Source: Actinoplanes derwentensis
GTDB lineage: Bacteria > Actinomycetota > Actinomycetes > Mycobacteriales > Micromonosporaceae
Length of the DNA: 64,000 bases
Direction: 5' to 3'
Assembly (NCBI RefSeq): GCF_900104725.1
Contig: NZ_LT629758.1
Location: forward strand, 8,518,001-8,582,000
This document shows positions 36,536 through 44,234 of this stretch, piece after piece. A program made the position numbers and the translations under genes. Position 1 is the stretch's first letter. Each line of letters starts with the position of its first letter. A model generated the notes under the pieces. The model was not told the origin of the DNA. It did no database searches and was given only the letters and a program-made list of their open reading frames with translations.

Positions 36536-36778
36536 TCAGGCCGCGATGGCGGCGAGGTGCTGCTTGACCTGGACGATCGACGGGTTCGTCAGCGCCGAGC
36601 CGTCCTCGAACTTCAGAGTCGGCACGGTCTGATTACCGCCGTTGACGCTGCGCACGAACTCGGCCGAGACCTCGTCCTGCTCGATGTCGACCACGTCATA
36701 GGCGATGCCCTCGCGGTCGAGCTGCGACTTGAGCCGGTGGCAGTACCCACACCAGGACGTCGAGTACATGGTCAGCAT
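36536..36778 (-). CDS. mrx1: mycoredoxin-type glutaredoxin
   Basis: An 80-aa thioredoxin-fold protein with the redox motif WCGYC (Cys10, Cys13), the cis-proline segment QTVPTLKF and the C-terminal helix. Mycoredoxin-1 reduces mycothiol mixed disulfides. CGYC and the position next to uvrD2 match Rv3198A in M. tuberculosis. The ATG at 36778 has AAGGAG upstream. Together with mshB it supports an active mycothiol system. It shares an 83-bp divergent region with uvrD2. Confidence 0.92.
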   Translation of the reverse strand: MLTMYSTSWCGYCHRLKSQLDREGIAYDVVDIEQDEVSAEFVRSVNGGNQTVPTLKFEDGSALTNPSIVQVKQHLAAIAA

Positions 36779-36861
36779 CGGTCAGAACTCCTTCGATACA
36801 GGTCACACGGTGGTGCGGCTGACAAGCACAACACCCCACGAGGGTGTCATGATTCCCTACC

Positions 36862-39018
36862 GTGCGGACTGAAGGGGTACTGGCCGGACTGGATCCGGAC
36901 CAGCGGACGGCGGTCACCGCTCCGGCCGGCCCGGTCTGCATCCTGGCCGGTGCGGGGACGGGCAAGACGCGGGCGGTCACACACCGGATCGCGTACCGGA
37001 CGCTGTCCGGCGAGATCAGCCCCCGGCACGTGCTCGCGGTGACCTTCACCGCACGAGCCGCCGCCGAGATGCGGGCCCGGCTCACCGGGCTCGGCACCGG
37101 CGCGGTGCAGGCCCGCACGTTCCACGCCGCAGCCCTGCGGCAGGTGCGCTACTTCGCGCCGCGACTGCTCGAAGGCCGGCAGATGCCGGAACTGATGGAG
37201 AGCAAGATCCGGGTGGTCGGCCTGGCGGCGGCCCGAGCCGGGGTCCGCGCCGACCGCGCGGCTGCCCGGGACCTCGCCGGTGAGATCGAGTGGGCCAAAT
37301 CGTCCCTGGTCGAGCCGGGGGAGTACGTGGTGGCCGCGGCCAAGGCGCTGCGTGAACCGCCGTACGAACCGGCCCGGGTCGCCGAGGTGTTCGCCGCCTA
37401 CGAGTCACTCAAACGCCGGCAGGGCGTGATCGACTTCGAGGATCTGCTGCGTGCCGCGGTCTGGGGCATCGAGGAGCACCCCGACGTCGCCGACCAGATC
37501 CGCGCCCAGTACCGGCACTTCGTCGTCGACGAGTACCAGGACGTCAACCCGCTCCAGCAGCGGCTCCTGGACGCCTGGCTGGGTGGCCGCGACGACATCA
37601 CCGTGGTCGGCGACGCGAGCCAGACGATCTACTCGTTCACCGGTGCCACTTCGTCGTACCTGATCGATTTCCCGCGCCAGCGGCGTGGCGCGGTGGTGGT
37701 CCGCCTGGTCCGGGACTACCGCTCGACGCCGCAGGTGGTCGGGCTCGCCAACGCGGTCATCCAGCAGGCCCGCGGCACCGAGGCCAAGCTGCGCCTGGAG
37801 CTGATCGGCCAGCGGAAACCCGGGCCCGAGCCGGAACTCAAGATCTTCCCGGACGAGCAGGGCGAGGCGGCGGCGGTGGCCCGCCGGTGCCGGGAGCTGA
37901 TCGCGACCGGCACACCGGCCAACGAGATCGCGGTGCTCTTCCGGACCAACGCGCAGTCCGAGTCGTATGAGAAGGCACTCGCCGAGGCCGAGGTCCCCTA
38001 TCTGGTCCGAGGGGCGGAGAGATTCTTCGAGCGATCTGAGGTACGCGGGGCGATGGTCGCGCTCCGGGCCGCCGTCCGCTCCATCCCCGGCGAGACTCCA
38101 CTGGTCGAGGCGGTCGTGGAAGCCCTGGCCGCGCGCAGCTGGAACCGGGACCAGCCCCCACCCGGTGGAGCCGCCCGCGAGCAGTGGGAGGCACTCGCCG
38201 CTCTGGTCACGCTAGCCGAGGAATACGCCGCCGTCCCCGAGATCCTGCCGATCGGCGAAGCCGGCCACGTCCAGCGGGAGATCACCCTCGCCGCCTTCAA
38301 CGACGAGTTGGCCCGTCGTGCCGAGCAGCAGCACGCGCCGACGGTGGCCGGAGTCACCCTGGCGTCGCTGCACTCGGCCAAGGGCCTGGAATGGGACGCG
38401 GTCTTCCTGGTCGGTCTCGCCGACGGCACGCTCCCGACGACCTACGCCAAGACGGCCGAGCAGTTGGAGGAGGAACGCCGCCTGCTCTATGTCGGAGTGA
38501 CAAGAGCACGTCAACTGCTCTGGCTTTCGTACGGGCAATCCCGCTCCTCGGGAGGCCGCACCCGCCGGCCGTGCCGTTTTCTGCCACAGCTCCAGCGCAC
38601 CACCGGTTCCTCCGCGGCGGCCACCTCCGAAACACCTGCCGCCGACCGAAGTCGGAAACCCGACCGCCGGCGCCCGCAGGTGTCGTCCTGCCGGATCTGC
38701 GGTGCCACCCTGCTCGCCGGAACCGATCGCAAACTGGGCCGCTGCGCCACCTGCCCGTCGGACCTCGACGAGGACCTGCACGAGCGTCTCCAGGTGTGGC
38801 GGGCCAGCACCGCGGCGGGCCTCAAAGTTCCTGCATACGTCGTCTTCACCGACGCGAGCCTGGTGGCCATGGCCGAGCGCCGCCCGAGTGACCCCGCGCA
38901 ACTGCTCGCGATCGCCGGGATCGGCCCCCGCAAGCTGGGTCAGTACGGCGACGCGGTCTTCGCTCTGGTGGCCGGAGCTGACCCTGCCGACCTGGACCAG
39001 AAAAACTTTGAAAACTAG
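36862..39018 (+). CDS. uvrD2: UvrD2-type SF1 helicase with tetracysteine and HRDC domain
   Basis: A 718-aa UvrD/PcrA-like 3'-5' DNA helicase. Walker A AGAGTGKT lies at about residues 30-37, VVDEYQDV at about 219, GDASQTIYSFTGA after it, and AKGLEWDAVFLVG at about 508. The C-terminus has two CxxC pairs (CRIC near 611 and CATC near 631) and an HRDC domain (about 640-710), the layout of mycobacterial UvrD2 (Rv3198c), in which the tetracysteine is needed for unwinding. The GTG start precedes LDPDQRTAVTAP. whiB7 lies downstream in the same order as in mycobacteria. Confidence 0.93.
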   Translation: MRTEGVLAGLDPDQRTAVTAPAGPVCILAGAGTGKTRAVTHRIAYRTLSGEISPRHVLAVTFTARAAAEMRARLTGLGTGAVQARTFHAAALRQVRYFAPRLLEGRQMPELMESKIRVVGLAAARAGVRADRAAARDLAGEIEWAKSSLVEPGEYVVAAAKALREPPYEPARVAEVFAAYESLKRRQGVIDFEDLLRAAVWGIEEHPDVADQIRAQYRHFVVDEYQDVNPLQQRLLDAWLGGRDDITVVGDASQTIYSFTGATSSYLIDFPRQRRGAVVVRLVRDYRSTPQVVGLANAVIQQARGTEAKLRLELIGQRKPGPEPELKIFPDEQGEAAAVARRCRELIATGTPANEIAVLFRTNAQSESYEKALAEAEVPYLVRGAERFFERSEVRGAMVALRAAVRSIPGETPLVEAVVEALAARSWNRDQPPPGGAAREQWEALAALVTLAEEYAAVPEILPIGEAGHVQREITLAAFNDELARRAEQQHAPTVAGVTLASLHSAKGLEWDAVFLVGLADGTLPTTYAKTAEQLEEERRLLYVGVTRARQLLWLSYGQSRSSGGRTRRPCRFLPQLQRTTGSSAAATSETPAADRSRKPDRRRPQVSSCRICGATLLAGTDRKLGRCATCPSDLDEDLHERLQVWRASTAAGLKVPAYVVFTDASLVAMAERRPSDPAQLLAIAGIGPRKLGQYGDAVFALVAGADPADLDQKNFEN

Positions 39019-39022
39019 TCCG

Positions 39023-39061
39023 TTAATTCGTTTGCCCTCCCCTGTAGGGCAGGCATAGCCT
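39023..39061 (+). promoter_or_regulatory. putative whiB7 promoter with upstream AT-rich element
   Basis: TTGCCC (39032-39037) and TAGCCT (39056-39061), 18 bp apart, are plausible -35 and -10 boxes. TTAATT at 39023-39028 lies exactly 3 bp before the -35 box. WhiB7 is known to need an AT-rich element 3 bp upstream of the -35 box, bound by its AT-hook, so this arrangement fits autoactivation. The boxes are weak matches and no start site is known. Confidence 0.5.
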
Positions 39062-39134
39062 CAGAACACACCTGGCGAGCAGTAAGTTCGCGGGGGAAAA
39101 CTACGAGTGCAAGGTTACGGAGGAGGTGGCAGAG

Positions 39135-39416
39135 ATGGAGATCAACGTGATGACAACGCGACCGTCGATGTTGCTGACTTCTGCCTGGCCTCTGTCTGCC
39201 TCGCTACCCGCAGCCGCCGCACCCGTGGCGCTGCTGGTTGCTGAGCGGGCGCCGGTTTCCCAGGAGCACCAGGTCCAGGCCGAGCTGGGCAAAGCGGTCC
39301 TGATGGCGATCGATGAAAACAAGGGCACCACTGGGTTCAAGAGCAACGCCTCCATCGCGAGCAAGCGCTACACGGATGGTGGTCGCGGAACCCCGCCTCG
39401 AGGAAGACCGGTCTGA
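39135..39416 (+). CDS. upstream ORF (93 codons) in the whiB7 leader
   Basis: An open frame with a strong GGAGGAGG site before the ATG at 39135. The product starts MEINVMTTRPSMLLTSAWPL, is alanine-rich in the middle and basic and glycine/proline-rich at the end. Its first third uses codons that are rare in this genome (CGA, ACT, TCT, CCT, CTA). The stop codon lies in a small hairpin just before the leader terminator, so translation of this frame can decide which RNA structure forms. It is better read as a regulatory leader ORF than as an enzyme. It could still encode a small functional protein; no family is recognised. Confidence 0.6.
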   Translation: MEINVMTTRPSMLLTSAWPLSASLPAAAAPVALLVAERAPVSQEHQVQAELGKAVLMAIDENKGTTGFKSNASIASKRYTDGGRGTPPRGRPV

Positions 39417-39485
39417 CAAACAGACCTACCGGCTCACCTCGAGGCCGCGGAACCCGTAAAGGGATCCGCGGCCTCAAATGTTTTT
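39395..39485 (+). promoter_or_regulatory. whiB7 transcription attenuator (antiterminator and terminator)
   Basis: Terminator: 39441-39455 pairs with 39461-39475 in 14 of 15 positions around GTAAA, and TTTTT follows at 39481. Competing structure: GCCTCGAGG (39395-39403) is the exact complement of CCTCGAGGC (39437-39445), which is part of the terminator's left arm; GGTCTG/CAGACC (39410-39426) nests between them. The upstream ORF stops at 39414-39416 inside this nested hairpin. A ribosome finishing the ORF would block the antiterminator, and a stalled one would let it form. Confidence 0.75.
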
Positions 39486-39559
39486 CCGGCTAATCCGCCG
39501 GTGTAAACCCGAAATTGCGATCCAGAAGATCGAGAAGAAGAGAGAGGTGACCGGGCTTT

Positions 39560-39922
39560 ATGAGTCTGGCGCTGGCCCCGATCGACATGACCGTCGACAT
39601 CGAGGCAAACCTGCCCTGTCGGAAGTTCGACCCGGACCTTTGGTTCTCCGACTCCCCGGCCCAGCTGGAGCTGGCCAAGTCGCTCTGCGGGGACTGCCCG
39701 CTGCGCGCCGAGTGCCTGGCCGGTGCGGTCGACCGCGCGGAGCCCTGGGGTGTCTGGGGAGGCGAGATCTTCGAGCGCGGCGCTGTGGTTCCGCGTAAGC
39801 GGCCCCGTGGCCGGCCGCGTAAGGCCGACGTCGCCCGCGACGCCGAACTGGCCGTCGAAGTCGAGGAGCGGCTCGCCGCGAACGGCGTCGACACCCGCAA
39901 CTCGGTCCGTCTGGCGGCCTGA
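39560..39922 (+). CDS. whiB7: WhiB7 iron-sulfur regulator of intrinsic antibiotic resistance
   Basis: A 120-aa Wbl protein. Cluster cysteines are at 20, 43, 46 and 52 (C-x22-C-x2-C-x5-C), the turn motif EPWGVWGGE at 61-69, and the AT-hook RGRPRK at 83-88, which separates WhiB7 from other Wbl proteins. It binds the housekeeping sigma factor and switches on resistance genes upon ribosome stress. The ATG at 39560 has AGAGAGGTGA upstream. It is preceded by an attenuator-type leader and placed after uvrD2 as in M. tuberculosis (Rv3197A). Confidence 0.96.
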   Translation: MSLALAPIDMTVDIEANLPCRKFDPDLWFSDSPAQLELAKSLCGDCPLRAECLAGAVDRAEPWGVWGGEIFERGAVVPRKRPRGRPRKADVARDAELAVEVEERLAANGVDTRNSVRLAA

Positions 39923-39923
39923 G

Positions 39924-40142
39924 ATGCAAACCCTCCCCGTAGCCCAGATCGAAGTAAGAAAGCCGAGCATCGAAATGACCCCGAACGGAGCCCCCAAGGT
40001 GAGACTCATCCAAGAGGCGTTGTCCAGAGCCCGAATGCGTCGGCCTCAGAGTGACCGTGCACCTGAGGCTTTCCGCTCCGCCCGCCGTATCAGCATGGAC
40101 GCCCGCAACCGGACGTCCCGTGACCTCGGCGCCGGGCTCTAA
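39924..40142 (+). CDS. 72-aa basic protein directly downstream of whiB7
   Basis: A small frame whose ATG lies 1 nt after the whiB7 stop, so it is probably co-translated. The product begins MQTLPVAQIEVRKPSIEMTP, then has a helix-like RLIQEALSRARMRR and an arginine-rich end; about one residue in six is Arg. No DNA-binding motif is definite. The gene is followed by a strong terminator, so the whiB7 transcript would be leader ORF, whiB7, this gene. It may be a small partner or nucleic-acid-binding protein; the function is unknown. Confidence 0.6.
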   Translation: MQTLPVAQIEVRKPSIEMTPNGAPKVRLIQEALSRARMRRPQSDRAPEAFRSARRISMDARNRTSRDLGAGL

Positions 40143-40168
40143 CCCCCGACCCCTACTCCCGACCCCAT

Positions 40169-40213
40169 GAAGAACGGCCCGTCCACGGTGGACGGGCCGT
40201 TCTTCAGTTTTTC
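40169..40213 (+). terminator. rho-independent terminator of the whiB7 transcript
   Basis: The arms 40169-40184 and 40190-40206 form a 16-bp stem with one bulged T and loop ACGGT, followed by AGTTTTT. It lies 27 nt after the stop of the 72-aa gene and 90 bp before the convergent ABC1 kinase stop. Confidence 0.93.
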
Positions 40214-40302
40214 GGGTACGTCGAAGACGCCGGACGGGTCCAGCATGGTGATGCTGAGATCGTCCGGCGTCAATCAGTGTTCTAAAAGAGGGAGGGCGAC
40301 GG

Positions 40303-41649
40303 TCAGGGGACCGGGGCGAAGCCCGGGAGCCATTTCTCCAGGATCTCACGGTAGGCGGCTTCGGCCTCCAGCTGGGACAGGACTCCGATCGAGCCCAGCG
40401 TCACCCGGTGGATCAGCAGGTAGGACGGGGGGAGGTTGAGTTTGCGGCTCAGTTGGTAGCCGGGGCCTCGGGGGTTGGCCAGGCGGGTGGCCTCGCCGCG
40501 GATCCAGTCGCGGGTGAAGCGGAACCGGTCCGCGGCCACCGGCTCGATCATCGGCAGCAGGAATTCCAGCAGGGCGTCGGGGTCGAGATCGTCGGTGGCT
40601 TTGACGAAACCCTCCTCGCGCAGGCCGTCGACGACCGCTGCGGCTTCGCCGGCCAGGGCCAGCCGGACCAGGCGGCCGATCGGTTCGGGGTGGCCGTCGG
40701 GCAGGCGGGCGACCGCGCCGAAGTCGATCACGCCGAGCCGGCCGTCGGGGAGGATCCGGAAGTTGCCGGGGTGCGGGTCGGCGTGCAGCAGTCCGGCCCG
40801 GGACGGCGCGGAGAAGTGCAGGATCGCCATCAGACGGCCGGCCTCGTCGCGTTCCTCCCGGGTGCCGTCGCTGATCACCTTGGCCAGTGGTGTGCCATCG
40901 ACCCATTCGGTGACCAGGATCTGTGGGGCGGAGGCGACGACCCTAGGGACGAAGATCTCCGGATCGTCCTGGTACGCGGCGGCGAAGGTCCGCTGGGTCT
41001 CCGCCTCCATCTCGTAGTCGAGTTCTTCGACGACCCGGTCCCGAAGCTCGGCGATCAGCGGTTTGACGTCGATGCCGGGCTGAATGATCTTGAACATGCC
41101 GGCCAGCCGGGACAGTTGTTTCAAGTCGGAGACCAGTGCCTCACCGGCACCCGGGTACTGCACCTTGACGGCCACCGGTAGCAGTTTCGGCTTGGCGTTA
41201 CGGCGAGCCGGTGGCAGTTTCCACACGGCTCGATGCACCTGCCCGATGCTGGCCGCGGCGGCGGGACTGTCGTCGAACTCGGCGAACCGGTCACGCCAGT
41301 CCGGGCCGAGTTGCTCGGCCAGCGCCTTGTGTACGTTCGCCACCGGCATCGGCGGCGCGGCCTCCTGGAGTTTCGTCAGGGCCTGCCGGTAGGGACCGGC
41401 CATCTCCTCAGGCATGGCGGCCTCGAAGACCGACAGCGCCTGACCGAATTTCATCGCCCCGCCCTTGAGCTGGCCGAGCACGCTGAACAGTTGCTCGGCG
41501 GTGCGCTGCTGGATGTCGGCGGAGATGACGTCGGAGGCGATCCCGACAGCGCGTTTGCCGAGGCCCAGCGCAGCACGCCCGGCAAAACCAAGCGGAAGCG
41601 CGGCGAGCTTTGCCGTCCGGGAAGCGGCACGGCGCGGTATGTCCGTCAC
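40303..41649 (-). CDS. ABC1/UbiB (ADCK)-family atypical kinase
   Basis: A 448-aa protein of the UbiB/COQ8 family. Signature elements are the N-terminal KxGQ motif in GGAMKFGQALS (about residue 65), the alanine-rich nucleotide loop SPAAAASIGQVH (about 127-138), the lysine in PVAVKVQYPG, and the catalytic and metal segments LLHADPHPGNF and GVIDFGAVARL. Members support quinone or other lipid metabolism and have unusual ATPase/kinase activity. It corresponds in position to Rv3197, next to whiB7. The GTG start is at 41649. It lies 39 bp from the E1-like gene on the same strand, so the two may be co-transcribed. Confidence 0.9.
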   Translation of the reverse strand: MTDIPRRAASRTAKLAALPLGFAGRAALGLGKRAVGIASDVISADIQQRTAEQLFSVLGQLKGGAMKFGQALSVFEAAMPEEMAGPYRQALTKLQEAAPPMPVANVHKALAEQLGPDWRDRFAEFDDSPAAAASIGQVHRAVWKLPPARRNAKPKLLPVAVKVQYPGAGEALVSDLKQLSRLAGMFKIIQPGIDVKPLIAELRDRVVEELDYEMEAETQRTFAAAYQDDPEIFVPRVVASAPQILVTEWVDGTPLAKVISDGTREERDEAGRLMAILHFSAPSRAGLLHADPHPGNFRILPDGRLGVIDFGAVARLPDGHPEPIGRLVRLALAGEAAAVVDGLREEGFVKATDDLDPDALLEFLLPMIEPVAADRFRFTRDWIRGEATRLANPRGPGYQLSRKLNLPPSYLLIHRVTLGSIGVLSQLEAEAAYREILEKWLPGFAPVP

Positions 41650-41688
41650 CAGATCATTGTGACCGACATCCGGCCGGCACTCGGCCCG

Positions 41689-42786
41689 TCACGAGGTGGT
41701 TTGGTAGTTATGCGGTGAAGGTCCGGTGAAGGTTGGCCCGTGTCGACGCCTTCGGCAAGCGCAGTCCGGATGCGCCGGCCAGGTCCGCCGCCGGAACCGG
41801 CCGGGCGCGGAGATCTCCACCGCGGCCCCCAGGGTCTCCGGGGTGGTGCCGTCCAGAAACGCCAGGGCCTGGGCCGTGGCGTAGGCGGTGGCGGCGAGCA
41901 GGGTGGTGACCGCTCCGGGCTCGGCAGCGTCGGTCATCAGCCCCACCGCGCCCGCCCAGCCCTCGTCTCGCGCCCTGCGATGCAGATCCAGGCAGTTCAG
42001 GCAGGGTGCGCCGGTCGCGGGCACCAGAGGGCCGACCACGGCCACCCCGTCCCGGAGAACGGCGGCGAGATGGGGCTGCCGGCGCGAGGCGTGCCCGGCG
42101 GCGACGAGGGCGGGCGGCTCGTCGTGAGTGAGCTGAATCACCAGGGATGCCGGGCTCTGGCGCACCGGGTGGACCGCGGTGCCGGGGGCCACCCGCAGGA
42201 CGGCCGCCTCCACGGCGGTCCGCCGGGGTGACCCGACGTCGCCGGGGCCGAACGGCGAGCCGGTGATCTCCGCGGCTCCGACAGCGCCGGACAGGTCGGG
42301 ATGCACGTGGCCGACGCCGGCCTCGGCCAGGGCCACCGCGATCGGGGCGCCGAGCCGGCCGCGGCCGGTCACCACCACCCGGGCCGACCGGCGGCGCCGT
42401 AGGACGTGGGCGGGCGACGGGTCCGCGGGGCCGGCCGAGCCCAGGGCCAGAGCGGCCGCCTCGCAGGTGAGCCGTTGCCGGGTGTCGGCCGGCATGGCGG
42501 GTGGGAGCAGGGCGGCCGCGGGCATCACCAGCCCGGCCCGGCGCAGCAGGTCGATCAGGGCGAGCGCCTCGTCGGGCGGGATGCCTCGCTGGGCGGCGCG
42601 GGTCAGGATCAGTCGCTCGGGGCTGCGCCCGTCGAGCAGGTCGAGGACTCCGGCCGCTCGGGGGTCGGGCAGCTGGAGGAGCACAGCGTGCCCGGGGCCG
42701 AGCCCCAGTTGTAACTCCCCGGGGTCGCGCCAGACGCGGGCCAGCCCGGGGATCAGGGTGGGCCTGGGTAGTGGTGTCCGGTTCAT
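41689..42786 (-). CDS. E1-like (ThiF/MoeB-fold) protein, cyclodehydratase-type leader-binding homologue
   Basis: A 365-aa protein. The N-terminal about 120 residues form a RiPP-recognition-like/winged part (LLDLLRRAGLVMPA). A ThiF-like Rossmann core follows with VVVTGRGRLGAPIAVALAEAG (about 137-157). The structural-zinc pairs are PCLNCLDLH and HPDCACRRR near the end. Related proteins bind leader peptides for azol(in)e-forming RiPP enzymes, but no YcaO, precursor or oxidase gene is near, and the usual ATP-site arginine/lysine set is not obvious. It corresponds in position to Rv3196. The ATG at 42786 fits the start of similarity; a GTG at 42834 inside a DnaA box is an alternative. No ribosome site is clear for either. 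Confidence 0.78.
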   Translation of the reverse strand: MNRTPLPRPTLIPGLARVWRDPGELQLGLGPGHAVLLQLPDPRAAGVLDLLDGRSPERLILTRAAQRGIPPDEALALIDLLRRAGLVMPAAALLPPAMPADTRQRLTCEAAALALGSAGPADPSPAHVLRRRRSARVVVTGRGRLGAPIAVALAEAGVGHVHPDLSGAVGAAEITGSPFGPGDVGSPRRTAVEAAVLRVAPGTAVHPVRQSPASLVIQLTHDEPPALVAAGHASRRQPHLAAVLRDGVAVVGPLVPATGAPCLNCLDLHRRARDEGWAGAVGLMTDAAEPGAVTTLLAATAYATAQALAFLDGTTPETLGAAVEISAPGRFRRRTWPAHPDCACRRRRHGPTFTGPSPHNYQTTS

Positions 42787-42826
42787 GTTCGACAGGGTGT
42801 CACCGCGAAGGTGCGCAGCGATGATG

Positions 42827-42888
42827 TTATCCACAGGCCGAACTCGCCCTGCCGTGCGTTGTCCACAGCTTTGGGCGAGTTATCCACA
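42827..42888 (+). promoter_or_regulatory. cluster of three DnaA boxes
   Basis: TTATCCACA at 42827-42835, TTGTCCACA at 42859-42867 and TTATCCACA at 42880-42888 are perfect DnaA boxes, all in the same direction, spaced 32 and 21 bp start to start, close to three and two helical turns. They lie in the 205-bp gap upstream of the E1-like gene. They could make that promoter DnaA-controlled or titrate DnaA; there is no sign of a replication origin (no dnaA or dnaN, no AT-rich unwinding region). Confidence 0.85.
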
Positions 42889-42991
42889 GGCCCGGAGTGA
42901 CCCCAGTTGACTCAACGTGTCTGAGTGGGCACGGTTACGGCTTGAGCCTCCGGGGAGAGCGGGCCGATGACCCACCCTCCCCGGGACGTGG

Positions 42992-43153
42992 TCACGCCTT
43001 GGCCTTGCCCAGGATTCGGTTCATCGTCGTCCCGCAGACCGGGCACTTGCCCTTGGCCATGTTCATGCCGGTCTTGGAAACGGCGACCTCGCCCTGAAAG
43101 TCGCGTTTCTCCTTGCACTTGACGCAATAGCCGTTGTATGTGGTGTCGGCCAC
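42992..43153 (-). CDS. 53-aa zinc-ribbon protein (DUF5679)
   Basis: A very small protein with two CxxC pairs, YCVKCKEKR near residue 9 and KCPVCGTTMNRILGK near residue 37, a minimal zinc ribbon of the DUF5679 type. A GTG start with AGGAGG 4 nt upstream sets the N-terminus at 43153. Such ribbons often bind nucleic acid or protein; the role is unknown. It is transcribed toward the DnaA-box region and the E1-like gene. Confidence 0.88.
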   Translation of the reverse strand: MADTTYNGYCVKCKEKRDFQGEVAVSKTGMNMAKGKCPVCGTTMNRILGKAKA

Positions 43154-43602
43154 GGTTCCTCCTCGTCGTTTTCGTCGGCCGCCCGTGCCCACTGCCAAAG
43201 TCGTCGGCGGCGAGCGCGGACCTGCCACGCGGATGTGGCCACCCGTCCGGGGCGGTCACTTACCCAGGTCAGGCCGGTTCCATGTCAGCGCAGCGTCGGC
43301 GGTGTCGCCAACGACGTGAGTGTGCCGGTCCGAAGTTCCCTTTATGGCCAGTTTTGCCGGGACACGCCGACGATTCCCATCGTAAAGGCATAAAACGGAC
43401 ATTCGAGGTGGCTGACGAGTTGAGTCGATGATGGTCTAGGTTGACGGATGTCGCCGATGTTGCCGCTGAGGAAATTTTTTCGGGTATATGTGGGCGAAGC
43501 GCTCATATTCCGCGACCGTCATTGTCCGTACTCTTGCGGTAACCGGGGTCCGGCGGATTAGCGTCTCAACGTGAACCCGAATCTGGGCCGCGCGAGCCGG
43601 TA
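43154..43602. other. 449-bp divergent intergenic region
   Basis: No supported gene. It must hold promoters for the zinc-ribbon gene (minus) and the metallopeptidase gene (plus). An AT-rich patch (AAATTTTTTCGGGTATAT, about 43468-43486) stands out as the likely promoter area for the plus strand, but no -35/-10 pair could be fixed. Confidence 0.45.
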
Positions 43603-44133
43603 ATGGCCCGCGCGCGCAAGCCTGTCGTGGAAGTGCGGCGCAGCCAGCGCCGGCGACGGACGGTGTCCGCCTATCGCGACGGCGAACGAGTCGTGGTGCT
43701 CATCCCGGACCGCTTCTCCCGTGCGGAGGAGACGGAGTGGGTGGAGCGCATGCTCGCCCGCCTGGAAGCTCGCGAGGAACGGCTGCGGTGCACCGACGCC
43801 GAGTTGCTGGCCCGTGCCCGGCGCCTGACGACCCGGTACCTGGCCGACCACGCCGACGCGGTGGCTCCGGCGAGTGTGCGATGGGTCACCAACCAGAACG
43901 GCCGCTGGGGGTCCTGCACCCCCGACGACGCGACGATCCGGATCTCCCACCGGATCCAGGAGATGCCCGACTGGGTGATCGACTACGTACTCCTGCACGA
44001 ACTCGCCCACCTGGTGGTTCCGAGCCACAACAACCGCTTCTGGGACCTGGTGAACCGGTTCCCCAAGGCCGAGCGGGCCCGGGGCTACCTGGAGGGCGTC
44101 TCCGCGTCCGGCAGCCTGGTGATGGCCGAATAA
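43603..44133 (+). CDS. YgjP/M48-like metallopeptidase-fold protein (DUF45)
   Basis: A 176-aa protein with HELAH at residues 132-136 and a third histidine in VPSHNNRFW, the zinc site of the YgjP/WLM-type proteins. Before it lies NQNGRWGSCTP, the conserved segment of DUF45. E. coli YgjP has been reported as a UTP pyrophosphatase despite the protease-like site, so the true reaction is open. It is a soluble protein with a basic N-terminus. No clear ribosome site precedes the ATG at 43603, so the transcript may be leaderless. Confidence 0.87.
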   Translation: MARARKPVVEVRRSQRRRRTVSAYRDGERVVVLIPDRFSRAEETEWVERMLARLEAREERLRCTDAELLARARRLTTRYLADHADAVAPASVRWVTNQNGRWGSCTPDDATIRISHRIQEMPDWVIDYVLLHELAHLVVPSHNNRFWDLVNRFPKAERARGYLEGVSASGSLVMAE

Positions 44134-44234
44134 GATCATGCCCGTGCACCCGGTCCGCGCAACCGGTCACCGACGGTCCGGCGCCTCCGGCGGGGGCGGC
44201 GGTACGCGGGGAGTGCGCTGAGTAGGGTGGCGTC

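Noticed and set aside
39126..39134. GTG start for the whiB7 leader ORF three codons upstream of the ATG
   Set aside because: It would overlap the GGAGGAGG ribosome site; the ATG at 39135 has the better spacing.
42827..42888. Replication origin
   Set aside because: Only three boxes, no dnaA/dnaN neighbours and no AT-rich unwinding element, so it is reported as a DnaA-box cluster only.
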